64,000 nucleotides of DNA from contig WYBN01000009.1 of the NCBI GenBank assembly GCA_011525875.1, positions 1-64,000 of the forward strand, in the 5' to 3' direction. How positions within the stretch are numbered: the first letter of the stretch is position 1; every line of letters starts with the position of its first letter. Made by a program: the position numbers and the translations under genes. This stretch comes from Melioribacteraceae bacterium (lineage in GTDB: Bacteria > Bacteroidota > Ignavibacteria > Ignavibacteriales > Melioribacteraceae). Below are positions 26,921 to 37,105 of the stretch, in pieces. The notes beneath the pieces are model-generated. The model did no database searches, was not told where the DNA came from, and worked only from the letters and a program-made list of their open reading frames with translations.

Positions 26921-27325
26921 ATGATAATTACTAAATACAAAGTAAGATTTTACGACGCTGACCCTGCGGGAATATTATTCTTTGCCAATTACTTCCGCAT
27001 TGCCCATATGGTTTATGAGGAGTTTATGACTTCCCTGAAATCAACCATAAATTATTTTGATAACGAAAAATTTATTCTGCCTATAGTACATACGTCGGCA
27101 GATTATTTGAAACCGGTTTACGTAAATGATGAACTGGAAATTATTCTTACTGTTGAAGAAATAAAGGAGTCTTCATTTATTTTAAAGTACAAAATGTGCG
27201 GCGCAGAGAATGTAATAAAAGCGGTACTAAAGACAGTTCATGTGTGTGTTGATAAAAAGACTTTCGCAAAAGAGAAGATAAGCGGTAATCTAAAAACAAA
27301 ACTTACGGCACATCTTTATCCATAA
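26921..27325 (+). CDS. Hotdog-fold acyl-CoA thioesterase, candidate DHNA-CoA thioesterase
   Basis: A 134-residue hotdog protein with the 4-hydroxybenzoyl-CoA thioesterase motif YDADPAGILFFANYF, which holds the catalytic aspartate. It lies convergent to menE and overlaps it by 23 bases. Menaquinone synthesis needs a thioesterase to release 1,4-dihydroxy-2-naphthoate from its CoA ester between MenB and MenA. The operon itself has none, so this gene is the likely supplier. That assignment is from position and family, not from a diagnostic residue. Confidence 0.8.
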   Translation: MIITKYKVRFYDADPAGILFFANYFRIAHMVYEEFMTSLKSTINYFDNEKFILPIVHTSADYLKPVYVNDELEIILTVEEIKESSFILKYKMCGAENVIKAVLKTVHVCVDKKTFAKEKISGNLKTKLTAHLYP

Positions 27326-28766
27326 TTCTTTTCAAACCGGCTAAATCCATTTTACCTGAATCGCCTTCGGGCAGTTCATCCACAAAATAGAAATGCTTTG
27401 GAATTTTATATCCGGCAATTATTTCTTTGAGCTGCCGGACAATCTCTCTTTCATTCAAATTAGCACCCGCTTCAAGCTGAATAAAAGCGGCTGCCGACTG
27501 AACCCACTCGTCGCTGTCAACAGTAATAACAGCAGCATTCTTGATATCTTTAAGAGATTTAATTGCAGTTTCTATCTCATAAATACTAATGTTTTCACCT
27601 CCGGAAATGAAAACATCATCGATTCTTTTTTCTATAAATAATAAACCGTCAGTGTTTATGTAGCCCAAATCCCCTGTATAATAAAAACCGTCCCTAAGCT
27701 TCTTCCCGGTTTCAATGTGGTTATTAACGTAATCTTTAAAAAGTGATGGAGATTTAACAAGAATTTCACCGCGGGAATTAATTGGCACAGGCTTGTTTTC
27801 CTTATCAACTATTACTATGCTGCTTTCGCCCAATACTTTTCCTGATGAAAGAGGAAAATTTTTGCAGATATCGGTATGAAGGGCTGTTACCATAGAACAT
27901 GTTTCGGTTGAACCATAAACCTTTACTAAAGGATAATTTTTTCTCAAAGCATTCTCGATCAACCGCTTATCGCTACCGCTGCCGCCTAAATACAAACAGC
28001 GTAACCTTTTATTCGGGCTTATTCCACGTTCCAAAATTCTTTTCAGCACAGTCGGGACAAAAGAAATAATTGACGGATCAAAATCATTAAGCGCAGAAAT
28101 GATATCATCCGTTGAAAAGGAATTTGGTATGGCAACCGAACCACCCGTTAAAAGCGACCGGATGAAAATCATAAAACCGCCGATGTGATAAAATGGAATG
28201 CTTGCAAGAGAGATATCATCCGGCATATAGTTTGTAAATTTATCAGATTTAGCAGCGCTCGAAAATAAATTGCCGAATGTCAGTCGAACCCCTTTCGGTG
28301 TTCCGGTTGAACCTGATGTAAAAATAATAACTGCAATATCGTTCGTTTTTGGGGTGCAATAATATTTACTCTGAGACTTTAGGGCGGATAATCCTTGTAA
28401 AGAAACAGCATGTATTTGTTTAAAGACGATTTCATCGCCATCATTAATAATTAGTGATGCATCTAAAATATCTATTTGACGAAGTTTTTCCTTTACAGAT
28501 AGTTTGTAATTGAGCGGGGAAGGAATAACTCCCAGCCGCCAGCATGCTGAGCATACTGCTATTGAGTCAGCCGGGTCTTGCAAATTTAATGCAACAATGC
28601 TGCCGCTCTTTAAATTATAATAAGATATTGAATCAGCATAAGAATTGACTCTTTCATTCAGCTGTTGATAATTTATAGAATACTGCTTTGATACAAGCGA
28701 ATTTGCCGAAGGAAAAGCCTCCGCAGCAGAATTTAGCCAATCTGTGTGTTGATTTATTAGAATCAT
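27303..28766 (-). CDS. menE: o-Succinylbenzoate-CoA ligase
   Basis: A 487-residue AMP-forming ligase that makes o-succinylbenzoyl-CoA. The ATP-binding loop IIFTSGSTGTPKGV is clear, with the adenylate region YGSTETC and the hinge-side motif YTGDLGYIN later, and the C-terminal lysine region (DSGKMD). Its position directly after menC identifies it as MenE and not another acyl-CoA synthetase. Last gene of the menaquinone operon. Its 3' end overlaps the convergent thioesterase. Confidence 0.94.
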   Translation of the reverse strand: MILINQHTDWLNSAAEAFPSANSLVSKQYSINYQQLNERVNSYADSISYYNLKSGSIVALNLQDPADSIAVCSACWRLGVIPSPLNYKLSVKEKLRQIDILDASLIINDGDEIVFKQIHAVSLQGLSALKSQSKYYCTPKTNDIAVIIFTSGSTGTPKGVRLTFGNLFSSAAKSDKFTNYMPDDISLASIPFYHIGGFMIFIRSLLTGGSVAIPNSFSTDDIISALNDFDPSIISFVPTVLKRILERGISPNKRLRCLYLGGSGSDKRLIENALRKNYPLVKVYGSTETCSMVTALHTDICKNFPLSSGKVLGESSIVIVDKENKPVPINSRGEILVKSPSLFKDYVNNHIETGKKLRDGFYYTGDLGYINTDGLLFIEKRIDDVFISGGENISIYEIETAIKSLKDIKNAAVITVDSDEWVQSAAAFIQLEAGANLNEREIVRQLKEIIAGYKIPKHFYFVDELPEGDSGKMDLAGLKRIMDKDVP

Positions 28767-28767
28767 C

Positions 28768-29814
28768 CTAAAGAATATCCAGATTATTCAAATAGTTCTG
28801 AAGATTAAATTCAATCACCCCGTTTGAAATTGGGAAAATATTATCTTCAAAATCTTTGGCAAGAAATTCATGTGTTCCTAATCCATGAATGTTGTTATTC
28901 TGAACTTGAGCGGAGAGAAATATAAGTCCCCTCCTGCCGATAATATTTTCAAATACCGAAGAGATTACAACTGATTTGCCAATTTGATTAGCTGCATCTA
29001 TAATTCTCAAGGAATTTACAAAGCCAAGAAGAACCGGTTTGATAACAATTCCTTCGATGGAACACTGCTTGAGAAAATATACGGCATCTTCTGGTGATTT
29101 AATAAATATATCCGGAAATATCTTTGTATTAGATTCGCCGGATAATTTTAATAATTCACTTCGGCCGCTTACCGGATCTTCTATAAATTCAATGCGGTAT
29201 TTATCCGAATCTTTGAGAAACTCCGATGCCTGACTTTCTGTCCATGCCAAGTTTGCATCCAAGCGTAAATTAAACCCATAACCAAATTGATCTCTGATGT
29301 TTTTAATCAATCCAACATCGCTTTGGACAGAATTAATCCCGACCTTTATCTTCACCGCCTTAAAACCTGCGGCAGTCATTCTCTCAATTTCAGTGATACA
29401 TTCTGCGGGATTCTCAGAACTAATTAATCCACTTATACCGATTACACCTGTGGAATTATTTATTGAGTAAGTATTTCTTTCGGATTTGAGAAGGAGTGAA
29501 AACAACGCTTGTTCCACACCAAATAATACCGACGGAAAATTTTTGAATTTGGAAAGCAGTGTGTTTATCTGTTCAATGTTGTCTATTCTTTTTTGGATTA
29601 ATACTTCTTTAATTTTCGCAAACAGTTTTTCTGCATCTTGCGGAGATTCTCTACTCAAACCCAGCAGGGGAGAAATCTCCCCGTAAGCCGATCCTTCCGA
29701 TGATATTACAAAAATGTAAAATCCCTCTTTTGAATTAATTAATTGAGCGGCAGTTCTAAACGGTTTTGCAAATTGCAATTCAAATCTCTTGAAATTTATT
29801 TCCTCGATAATCAT
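28768..29814 (-). CDS. menC: o-Succinylbenzoate synthase
   Basis: A 348-residue enolase-superfamily enzyme that dehydrates SHCHC to o-succinylbenzoate. The first catalytic lysine pair is in FKAVKIKVG, metal ligands are in LRLDANLAW and in FIEDPV, and the late lysine is in IVIKPVLLG. The N-terminal cap domain opens with INFKRFELQFAKPF. The start overlaps the menA stop by four bases (ATGA), and menE follows after one base. Confidence 0.94.
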   Translation of the reverse strand: MIIEEINFKRFELQFAKPFRTAAQLINSKEGFYIFVISSEGSAYGEISPLLGLSRESPQDAEKLFAKIKEVLIQKRIDNIEQINTLLSKFKNFPSVLFGVEQALFSLLLKSERNTYSINNSTGVIGISGLISSENPAECITEIERMTAAGFKAVKIKVGINSVQSDVGLIKNIRDQFGYGFNLRLDANLAWTESQASEFLKDSDKYRIEFIEDPVSGRSELLKLSGESNTKIFPDIFIKSPEDAVYFLKQCSIEGIVIKPVLLGFVNSLRIIDAANQIGKSVVISSVFENIIGRRGLIFLSAQVQNNNIHGLGTHEFLAKDFEDNIFPISNGVIEFNLQNYLNNLDIL

Positions 29815-30692
29815 AAAACAATCCCGATTGAAAATAATAATCCATAGAGTGCAGAGAATTTTGCTGAGAGTTCAAGAGTTTTGTTTAAACTGCGTCCGCT
29901 AAAGTTTTTCAGCATATAAATCAACCGAAAAGCGGCAGGAAGCGTAATGAAAGGAAGAAATATCCAGAAACTTTGGTCAAAATAGAAAAACAATACTATT
30001 GGAATTATGTACGAAAGGACAAGTAAAATTGTGAATTGATATCTTGAAAAATCTCTGCCGAAAATAACGGATAAAGTTCTTTTGTTGTTCTTTTCGTCTT
30101 CTTCTGCGTCGCGGTAATTATTAACAATTAATATATTCGTTATTAGAGCCCCCACTGGAATAGAAGATAATAAAACGAAAGTGTTTACGCTGAGAGATTG
30201 AACAAAGTATGTTCCGCATGTTCCTATAATGCCGAAAAAAATAAAAACAAAAACGTCTCCAAGACCGTTATAGGCTAATGGGTAAGGGCCTGCAGTGTAA
30301 GCGATCCCTGCTGCAATCGAGAGTATGCCTATCAATAGAACAATCCAACCTGCGAGATAAACGAGATAAAGTCCGAGACTAAAACAGATGAAAAAAGTGA
30401 TCAAAATTCCAACCTTCATTTCATTAACCGAAAGCAATCCTGATGCAAGCGCCCGCTCGGGACCCAACCGTTCTTTTGTGTCTTTGCCGCTCAGAAAATC
30501 GTACAAATCATTCACATAATTAGTCGCTGTTTGAATCAATACTGAACAAACAAGCGCAATGAGCGCTGGGAAAAAATTGAATGTGCCCATTTTGTAGGCG
30601 GCTGCGCTTCCCACAATTACCGGCACAAATGCCGCCAAAAGAGTTCGCGGACGGCTTGCGATTATCCAGCTATTAATTTTTGAATTAAGCAT
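29811..30692 (-). CDS. menA: 1,4-Dihydroxy-2-naphthoate polyprenyltransferase
   Basis: A 293-residue membrane enzyme of the UbiA family that attaches the isoprenoid chain, giving demethylmenaquinone. It has about eight to nine helices. The diphosphate/Mg2+ sites are NYVNDLYDFLSGKD and NNYRDAEEDEKNNKRT, both aspartate-rich as required. It sits between menB and menC. Confidence 0.95.
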   Translation of the reverse strand: MLNSKINSWIIASRPRTLLAAFVPVIVGSAAAYKMGTFNFFPALIALVCSVLIQTATNYVNDLYDFLSGKDTKERLGPERALASGLLSVNEMKVGILITFFICFSLGLYLVYLAGWIVLLIGILSIAAGIAYTAGPYPLAYNGLGDVFVFIFFGIIGTCGTYFVQSLSVNTFVLLSSIPVGALITNILIVNNYRDAEEDEKNNKRTLSVIFGRDFSRYQFTILLVLSYIIPIVLFFYFDQSFWIFLPFITLPAAFRLIYMLKNFSGRSLNKTLELSAKFSALYGLLFSIGIVL

Positions 30693-30708
30693 TCTAAATC
30701 GAATTTAT

Positions 30709-31542
30709 TTATGGCACACGGGGATATTTTGAAAAATCAGGTTTACGTTTTTCGTTGTAAGCCTTTTTGCCCTCCTGTGCTTCCTCGCTCATATAATAAA
30801 GCAGCGTAGCATTTCCAGCAAGTTCTTGAATGCCGGCTTGACCGTCGAGCTCGGCATTAAAAGCCGATTTGAGCAGTCTTATTGCCAACGGACTCTTTTC
30901 AAGAATCTTATTAGCCCAACGTATTCCTTCGTCTTCAAGTTCAGCCAGAGGCACAACTTTATTCACCAGCCCCATATCCAAGGCTTCCTGAGAGTTATAT
31001 TGATCGCACAAATACCAAATTTCACGCGCCTTTTTCTGCCCGACTATTCTCGCAAGATAACTTGATCCAAAACCGCCGTCAAAACTTCCAACTTTCGGAC
31101 CTGTTTGACCGAAGACGGCATTATCTGCTGCAATGGTCAAGTCACATATTACATGAAGCACATGTCCGCCTCCTATAGCGTATCCGGCAACTAGTGCAAT
31201 CACAGGTTTGGGTATGCTTCTTATCTGCTTTTGCACGTCAAGAATATTCAGGCGGGGGACGCCGTCTTTTCCCACATATCCCTTATCTCCTCTAATTCTT
31301 TGATCGCCTCCCGAACAGAAAGCATACTTTCCGTCCTTTGCAGGACCTTTTCCTGTTAAAAGAACAACACCGACAGATGCGTCTTCTCGTGCATCATTAA
31401 ATGCGTCGTACATTTCAAGAACTGTTTCGGGTCTAAAGGCATTTCTTACGTCAGGTCTATTGATGGTGATTCTGGCAATTCCGTTCATTTTTTCGTAAAT
31501 GATGTCCTGATATTTTTTGGTTTTAATCCAATTATATTTCAT
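30709..31542 (-). CDS. menB: 1,4-Dihydroxy-2-naphthoyl-CoA synthase
   Basis: A 277-residue crotonase-fold enzyme that cyclises o-succinylbenzoyl-CoA. Typical features are [27 protein letters not shown] in the active-site loop, and [14 protein letters not shown] for the oxyanion hole. [15 protein letters not shown] and the terminal [11 protein letters not shown] are diagnostic for MenB over other crotonases. An AAGG element precedes the ATG. Confidence 0.97.
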   Translation of the reverse strand: MKYNWIKTKKYQDIIYEKMNGIARITINRPDVRNAFRPETVLEMYDAFNDAREDASVGVVLLTGKGPAKDGKYAFCSGGDQRIRGDKGYVGKDGVPRLNILDVQKQIRSIPKPVIALVAGYAIGGGHVLHVICDLTIAADNAVFGQTGPKVGSFDGGFGSSYLARIVGQKKAREIWYLCDQYNSQEALDMGLVNKVVPLAELEDEGIRWANKILEKSPLAIRLLKSAFNAELDGQAGIQELAGNATLLYYMSEEAQEGKKAYNEKRKPDFSKYPRVP

Positions 31543-31566
31543 CCTTATTTCCTTTAGAATTATTCA

Positions 31567-32385
31567 TTAAAAATTTTTTAAGAAATTGTTCAGCAAAATA
31601 GAAAAATCATACGGTTTTTCTATATGAACCGCGTGGCTGCACGCTTTAACGGTTTTTACTTCTGCAGCCGGGAAAAGGGATTGCATTTTATAGTTTATCT
31701 GCGCGAATTTATTATCGTATTCTCCATTTATAAGCAGAACTTTTTGCCGGAAGCTATTAATTCGTTTCCAATAAGAAGGCATACTGCCTGTACCGAATTT
31801 TAACAAAATATTCTTTAATCCGGTTCTGTTATTTTTTCCCCTTCGGTAAATTATTTGCTCAAGCTTCTTTTTATTTGAAGCTAAAGATTTGAATAGTTCC
31901 TGATTATACCAAAAAATCAAAAATTCATTCATACTCCGAGAGATATTTTCGGTTAATGCTTTGTCCTTTTCCCTCCGGATTTTTCTTTCAGACAGGTTTT
32001 CAATTCCTGCCGTGCTGCCTGCTAATATCAACCCGGCGACCTTAGAAGGGTATTTGATAGCATAAGAAAGCGCGGCTCTGCCGCCCATAGAGTATCCGCA
32101 TAAAATTACTCTGTCAAAATTTAATTGCTTTTGAACCTCAGAGATCTGATTTATAATTGAGGATGCACAATAGTGTTTCAATTCTTCCGGCGAATCAGAT
32201 TTCCCATGCCCTATCAGATCGATTTGTACCGGGTAAAATTTCTCGGGCAAAGATTTTACAATTTCATTCCAATCGGATGAAGAACCTAAAAATCCGTGCA
32301 GAAATATTATTGGTTTTTTGTCTCCCCGAAAATCATGTCGCGGTGTCCTGGCATAAATTGTTACGCTATTTGCCCGGATCAACAT
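31567..32385 (-). CDS. menH: SHCHC synthase (alpha/beta hydrolase)
   Basis: A 272-residue alpha/beta hydrolase. The HGFLGSSSDW loop near the N-terminus and the nucleophile elbow LCGYSMGGRAAL match MenH. The late histidine is in ACSHAVHIEKP. MenH removes pyruvate from the MenD product. It begins within menD (20-base overlap), which supports translational coupling and the functional call. Confidence 0.91.
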   Translation of the reverse strand: MLIRANSVTIYARTPRHDFRGDKKPIIFLHGFLGSSSDWNEIVKSLPEKFYPVQIDLIGHGKSDSPEELKHYCASSIINQISEVQKQLNFDRVILCGYSMGGRAALSYAIKYPSKVAGLILAGSTAGIENLSERKIRREKDKALTENISRSMNEFLIFWYNQELFKSLASNKKKLEQIIYRRGKNNRTGLKNILLKFGTGSMPSYWKRINSFRQKVLLINGEYDNKFAQINYKMQSLFPAAEVKTVKACSHAVHIEKPYDFSILLNNFLKNF

Positions 32386-34132
32386 TTAAACTTTTCTCCG
32401 CCATTTGAGTTACTGAATTCCAATAACGCCTCCTTACAGCAAGGGATTTTTTTGAATTAATTTTTACTTCAATGACATTAGTTGTTCCATGGATTAAATT
32501 TTCTAAAATTCGGGAGAGATCGTTTCCATCATCTGCTGATATATAATTAATATCATACGCTTGGGCAACTTTCTTAAAACTCAGATTAGTTGGTGTTGAA
32601 AAATATTTTTTAAAATTTATTTTTTCATCTGCGACTGGAAGCAAATCAAATATAGCTCCTCCCCCGTTATTAAGTAAAATTATATTCAAAGGAATATTAT
32701 TATTTCTTAGAACAAGAAGACCGTTCGTATCATGATGAAAAGCGAGGTCTCCAATTACGAGAAAAGAGTGTTTTTGGGATCTGGAGGCTATGCCGGCTGC
32801 CGTTGAAATAATTCCATCAATTCCGCTTGCGCCGCGGTTGAAATAAATATTTATATTTTTATTGCAAGGAGTGAGAAAGGAATCTACATCTCTTACCGTA
32901 AGGCTATTCGAAAGCATAATATTTGCAGGTTCTGAAAAAGTAAAAAGTTCACTCAAAATATTACCTTCAAAAAAAGCTCCTGCGTTTTCAAGAACCCGCC
33001 GTTTTATTTCTTCTGCGCGTGCGTTCAGCTTAATTAGCGAGTTGAGCCATTTTATATCGGCGTTAATTTTTTTCTTATCCATACCCTTCAATAATAATCT
33101 GCAGAATTTTTCGGGTTCTATTTTAAGAATTTTATTTGCTGTCCGCGACGGGTCCTTCAAGTCTCCATATTCATTAATGATGATTTTAAATGAGCTGGAA
33201 TTTTCAAAGAAGTTCTGACAACTTGATGAAGTCGGCGCGTCTCCGAATTGTATTATTAAATTGGAATCTAATTTCTGTATAAAGTTATTTGCTTTTGCAA
33301 GAGCAGAACAATTCCAAATATTATTACCGACTTTCAGTAATCTTAAGCCGCTCAGTCCGTCGGTAAAAAGTGCGGCGTTTAGGTTCTCCGCTAATTTTAT
33401 TATTAATTTATTCAGCCGGGATGAAAAATTATTCGGCCCAATTAATATCAAAATTCGTTTCGATGAATAAATTTTGTTTTTAGCGTAATTAACTTCAGTA
33501 AACCCTGTTTTATGGAGATTTTTTTTTAAGCTGGGTTTAATCGGCTTGAAATTTAATAATTCGCTGTCAACCATATCAGTAAAAACAGAAGGTTCAAATG
33601 GTTTTTCAAAAGGCAGATTAAAATGGACGGGACCGCGATTAGCTTCGAGCCCCTTTGCTAAAATCCTTGAGACTGAATCGTGAAGTTTTTTAAAGGATGT
33701 TCGGGAAATAATTGGGAGACCGGGATCAAAAAAACCTCGAATGTGATTCTTATAAATATTTTCTTGGTTGATAGTTTGGTTAGCGCCTGTAGCACGGAGG
33801 TAAAACGGCCTGTCGGCAGTGCAAATTATTAATGGAATCCTTTGGTTATAAGCTTCAATTATGGAAGGGTAAAGTTCTGCGGCTGCTGTGCCGGAAGTTG
33901 TTACTACTGCAACCGGAGATTTGCTTTTTTTAGCTAAACCAAGAGCAAAAAACCCGCTCGATCTTTCATCTACTATTACATATTTTTTAATTTTTTTCTG
34001 ATTTGCAAAAGCGAATGTTAGAGGTGTATTTCTTGAACCCGGAGAAATCGAAACATTTCTTACTCCATATATATAAAGCAGTTCAACAAAAAACTCACAC
34101 CACAAAATATTACGATTTATTGGTTTATTCAT
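32366..34132 (-). CDS. menD: SEPHCHC synthase (2-oxoglutarate decarboxylase, ThDP-dependent)
   Basis: A 588-residue thiamine-diphosphate enzyme joining isochorismate and 2-oxoglutarate. SPGSRNTPLTFAF near the N-terminus is the MenD hallmark, followed by VVTTSGTAAAEL. The ThDP/Mg2+ segment is FLVIGDLAFHHDTNGLL with downstream NNGGGAIF. The ATG at 34132 overlaps the menF stop by eight bases. The in-frame TTG six bases earlier is a weaker start. Confidence 0.96.
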   Translation of the reverse strand: MNKPINRNILWCEFFVELLYIYGVRNVSISPGSRNTPLTFAFANQKKIKKYVIVDERSSGFFALGLAKKSKSPVAVVTTSGTAAAELYPSIIEAYNQRIPLIICTADRPFYLRATGANQTINQENIYKNHIRGFFDPGLPIISRTSFKKLHDSVSRILAKGLEANRGPVHFNLPFEKPFEPSVFTDMVDSELLNFKPIKPSLKKNLHKTGFTEVNYAKNKIYSSKRILILIGPNNFSSRLNKLIIKLAENLNAALFTDGLSGLRLLKVGNNIWNCSALAKANNFIQKLDSNLIIQFGDAPTSSSCQNFFENSSSFKIIINEYGDLKDPSRTANKILKIEPEKFCRLLLKGMDKKKINADIKWLNSLIKLNARAEEIKRRVLENAGAFFEGNILSELFTFSEPANIMLSNSLTVRDVDSFLTPCNKNINIYFNRGASGIDGIISTAAGIASRSQKHSFLVIGDLAFHHDTNGLLVLRNNNIPLNIILLNNGGGAIFDLLPVADEKINFKKYFSTPTNLSFKKVAQAYDINYISADDGNDLSRILENLIHGTTNVIEVKINSKKSLAVRRRYWNSVTQMAEKSLNVDPGK

Positions 34133-35576
34133 TACCAAATAGTGATAGGATGGGTTTAAGTTTCAATTCGGATTCTACATATTCTAACTCCGGATCAGAT
34201 CCTTCTACAATACCGCAGCCGGCGAATGCGTAAACAATGTTTTTTTTATACAAAGCCGACCGGATAGCGACGGCAAATTCCCCTTCATTATCAATATTAA
34301 ACCACCCGATCATGCCAGCAAATAAACCACGGTTGTGATTTTCCATTTTTTTGATGGATACAAGAGCATTTGACCATGGTACGCCGCAGATTGCAGGTGT
34401 TGGGTGAATATCTTTCAAGATGAAGAAAATATCTTTATCCTTATTCAATTTCGCTTTGATAGGCGTCCATAAATGCTGAATATTCGGAAGTTTTCGGATT
34501 ACCGGGTGTTCATCGTAAAAAATTTCGTCGGAAAAATCCTTGAAAGAGTTTTTTATAAATTCCACAACAGCCTTTTGCTCATTAAGATTTTTTTTACTCA
34601 TGAGAAGTTCGTTTTCATAAGCGGCGTCTTCTTCATCCGTAGAGCCCCTTTGAATTGAACCGGCAAGCGCATCGGCTTCAACCCATCCTTCCGAAACTTT
34701 TGCAAGTGTTTCGGGAGAAGCCCCAAAGAAAACAGAGTCATTTTTTTTGAAAGCAAAAATATAGCACCGGGGATAATCTTTGCTGAGCTGGTTAAATATT
34801 TCAGCAAAATTCGGGCTGCCGTCAAGCTCAAGTTTTACCTGCCGTGATAAAACAATCTTTTGAAATTCCCCTTTGTTTATTTGAGCAAGTGCGTGTTTGA
34901 CCTGTTCAACCCATTTTTCTTTTTCACGAGAGTCATTGATATTAGAGGATAATATCTTGGCCTGGTTGGTATTGTGAGTGCCGTTATCGGAATAATCTAA
35001 TAGACTTAAACCTCTGCCTAAAACAAAATTGTAAATCTCCAGCGACACAGATTCGTTAAAGAAATTTATTATCAAGAAATGCTTTTCATTATTTCTTAAA
35101 AAAATATAACGAGGTATAAACCAATGCGAGTCGCTGTAATTATCCCATATTTTATCGGGATTTTCTTCAGGCGCGAATTTCATTCCCCCCACAAACATCG
35201 GAACAGAACGAATTTCAAAATCGCTGTAGTTATTGACCGCATTTTTTATAAAGTTTCGGAATATCAATGCAGTTTTATTCAGTCTGTCGCTGCCCGATTC
35301 GTTGATTTCAAAAATAGAGCCTGCAGCAATAAAAGAAAAATTATTCGAGGGGATTGAATAAAAAAATGTGTTGTTTTCGCCCCCGCAATTTTTCCAGATA
35401 ACTCCGATATCGAAACCTTCAAGCGGAAATGCAACTGAAAGTAATCCGTCAATCTTATCATCGGCGGGCATGTATTTTTCAAAAAAATGTGATGTTTTTT
35501 GCTGAAACAAGTCTAAAAAAACCTTAAATATTATTATCCGAACACATAAATATAATGGAAAGCAATGCACTTTCAA
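34125..35576 (-). CDS. menF: Isochorismate synthase
   Basis: The first enzyme of the menaquinone branch, converting chorismate to isochorismate. The C-terminal chorismate-binding domain shows QKIVLSRQVKLEL, FFGASPETL, and the active-site segments LAGSIQRGST, IQHLWTPI, HPTPAICG and FAGMIGWF. The frame is open to TTG 35576 (483 residues), but the true start is uncertain. Internal candidates lie near residues 22-36, and none has a strong ribosome binding site. It leads the operon menF-D-H-B-A-C-E. Confidence 0.92.
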   Translation of the reverse strand: MKVHCFPLYLCVRIIIFKVFLDLFQQKTSHFFEKYMPADDKIDGLLSVAFPLEGFDIGVIWKNCGGENNTFFYSIPSNNFSFIAAGSIFEINESGSDRLNKTALIFRNFIKNAVNNYSDFEIRSVPMFVGGMKFAPEENPDKIWDNYSDSHWFIPRYIFLRNNEKHFLIINFFNESVSLEIYNFVLGRGLSLLDYSDNGTHNTNQAKILSSNINDSREKEKWVEQVKHALAQINKGEFQKIVLSRQVKLELDGSPNFAEIFNQLSKDYPRCYIFAFKKNDSVFFGASPETLAKVSEGWVEADALAGSIQRGSTDEEDAAYENELLMSKKNLNEQKAVVEFIKNSFKDFSDEIFYDEHPVIRKLPNIQHLWTPIKAKLNKDKDIFFILKDIHPTPAICGVPWSNALVSIKKMENHNRGLFAGMIGWFNIDNEGEFAVAIRSALYKKNIVYAFAGCGIVEGSDPELEYVESELKLKPILSLFGNE

Positions 35577-35808
35577 ATTTCTTAATGATTCTGAATGATT
35601 GGATGAAAAATCATACTTGTTTTTAGATAGCCATTGCTTTCATATTTGGTCAGCAATTATTTCTTTTTAATTTCAACAATATTTTTTTACATTTAACATG
35701 AAATAACTAATAAATATTGAATTGAAAAGTCGCATCCTAAATTTTGACTGACTCTAACCAGCATATAAACTAATTCACTGTTTCAGCCACATAAAAAGGA
35801 GAGAATTT

Positions 35809-36237
35809 ATGGCTAACGGAAAAACACAGACAGTCCTTGATCTTTGGGATAAGCTTACAACAGCGACCGAGGTCTTGAGAAAAATTCATGCAAAACAGGT
35901 AGCAGCGTATAATCTTACGGCGCCGCAGTTCCACGTTCTCGAAGTTTTGTATAAAGAAGGTTCAGTTCCTCTCAAAAGAATAAGCGAAAGGCTGTTCGTT
36001 ACCGGAGCAAACATTACCTGTGTAATGGACAATCTCGAAAAAGAAGAACTAGTACGAAGGGTGCCTTCAAGAAAAGACAGAAGAGTGATCAATGCCGAAC
36101 TAACCTCAAGAGGTGAAGAAAGGATTAAAAAGATTTACCCGGAATATACAACGGGTTTGGAAGCAGCATTTAAATCACTGAATGAGACAGACAAGAAGGA
36201 ATTGATTAAATTGTTGAGCAAGGCATTTCCGCAGTAA
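35809..36237 (+). CDS. MarR-family transcriptional regulator
   Basis: A 142-residue winged-helix protein with an AGGAGAG ribosome binding site. The recognition region is LKRISERLFVTGANITCVMDNLEKEELV, followed by the wing RRVPSRKDRRVINAELT, a standard MarR pattern. MarR proteins usually repress nearby genes in response to small phenolic or oxidising ligands. It is divergent from menF across 232 bases, so the menaquinone operon is a possible target, but this is inference from position. Confidence 0.9.
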   Translation: MANGKTQTVLDLWDKLTTATEVLRKIHAKQVAAYNLTAPQFHVLEVLYKEGSVPLKRISERLFVTGANITCVMDNLEKEELVRRVPSRKDRRVINAELTSRGEERIKKIYPEYTTGLEAAFKSLNETDKKELIKLLSKAFPQ

Positions 36238-36244
36238 TGAAATG

Positions 36245-37096
36245 TTATTGGGATAATACCATGGCAATCCATTCATTCTTCTGTAGTATATCAATTTTAT
36301 TCAAGCTGTAGGCTTCATAGTGTTTCAAGATGCCCTCTTGATCAGAGATTAATAGCCCGGAAAGAATCAAAATTCCGGGCTTTTTTAACCTTGAAAAAAT
36401 AAGATCAGAAATCTCGATGAGAATATGCTTATTAATATTTGCAAGAATTATATCAAATTGAGAATTATCGAGCTGATGAAGTTCGCATAACTTAATCTCG
36501 ACAATTGATTTAACCCCATTCAATTCCACATTTTCTTCGCCGTTTAATTTACACCACTCATCGTTGTCAATGCCGGTGACCGATGAAGCGCCGAGTTTTG
36601 CGGCGGCGATAGCCAAAATAGCCGTACCTGTGCCTACGTCGAGTACTCTAAACCCTTTAAAATTAATTTTCTCAATGGCTTCCAGAATAAGTTGCGTGGT
36701 TTCATGTTCGCCGGTTCCGAAAGACATCTTTGGGTCAATTGTTATCACAATATCATCTGATGTGGATTGATAATCCTTAAAGGAAGGTTTTACGATAAAA
36801 TTCTTTCCTATTCTAACTGGGCTAAACTTTTTTTCCCATTCTTCATTCCAATTTTTATTTTCAATAGAGGTTTCGATAATTTCAAAAGATTCGATAAGGT
36901 TTTGTACACGCATCGAATCCAGCAATGTTTTAACTGAATAAGAGTTTACATTGCTGTTAAGTTTAGAATAAACCATGATGGAATTCTTGTCTTCGTTTTC
37001 TGTTATACCGCTGATTTCAAGTTCCCACAGCACTCCAGAAACGAGGTCAACATTATATGGCTTTAAAATGATTTCAAATTGATTATACTGTTCCAT
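36245..37096 (-). CDS. prmA: Ribosomal protein L11 methyltransferase
   Basis: A 283-residue SAM-dependent enzyme that trimethylates ribosomal protein L11. The SAM-binding loop is VLDVGTGTAILAIAAAKLGA, and MSFGTGEHETTQL before it and LANINKHILIE after it are typical of PrmA. The N-terminal ferredoxin-like domain binds L11. It follows the TatD-radical SAM gene by nine bases and is convergent with the MarR gene. Confidence 0.93.
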   Translation of the reverse strand: MEQYNQFEIILKPYNVDLVSGVLWELEISGITENEDKNSIMVYSKLNSNVNSYSVKTLLDSMRVQNLIESFEIIETSIENKNWNEEWEKKFSPVRIGKNFIVKPSFKDYQSTSDDIVITIDPKMSFGTGEHETTQLILEAIEKINFKGFRVLDVGTGTAILAIAAAKLGASSVTGIDNDEWCKLNGEENVELNGVKSIVEIKLCELHQLDNSQFDIILANINKHILIEISDLIFSRLKKPGILILSGLLISDQEGILKHYEAYSLNKIDILQKNEWIAMVLSQ

Positions 37097-37105
37097 AGAT
37101 TTTTA

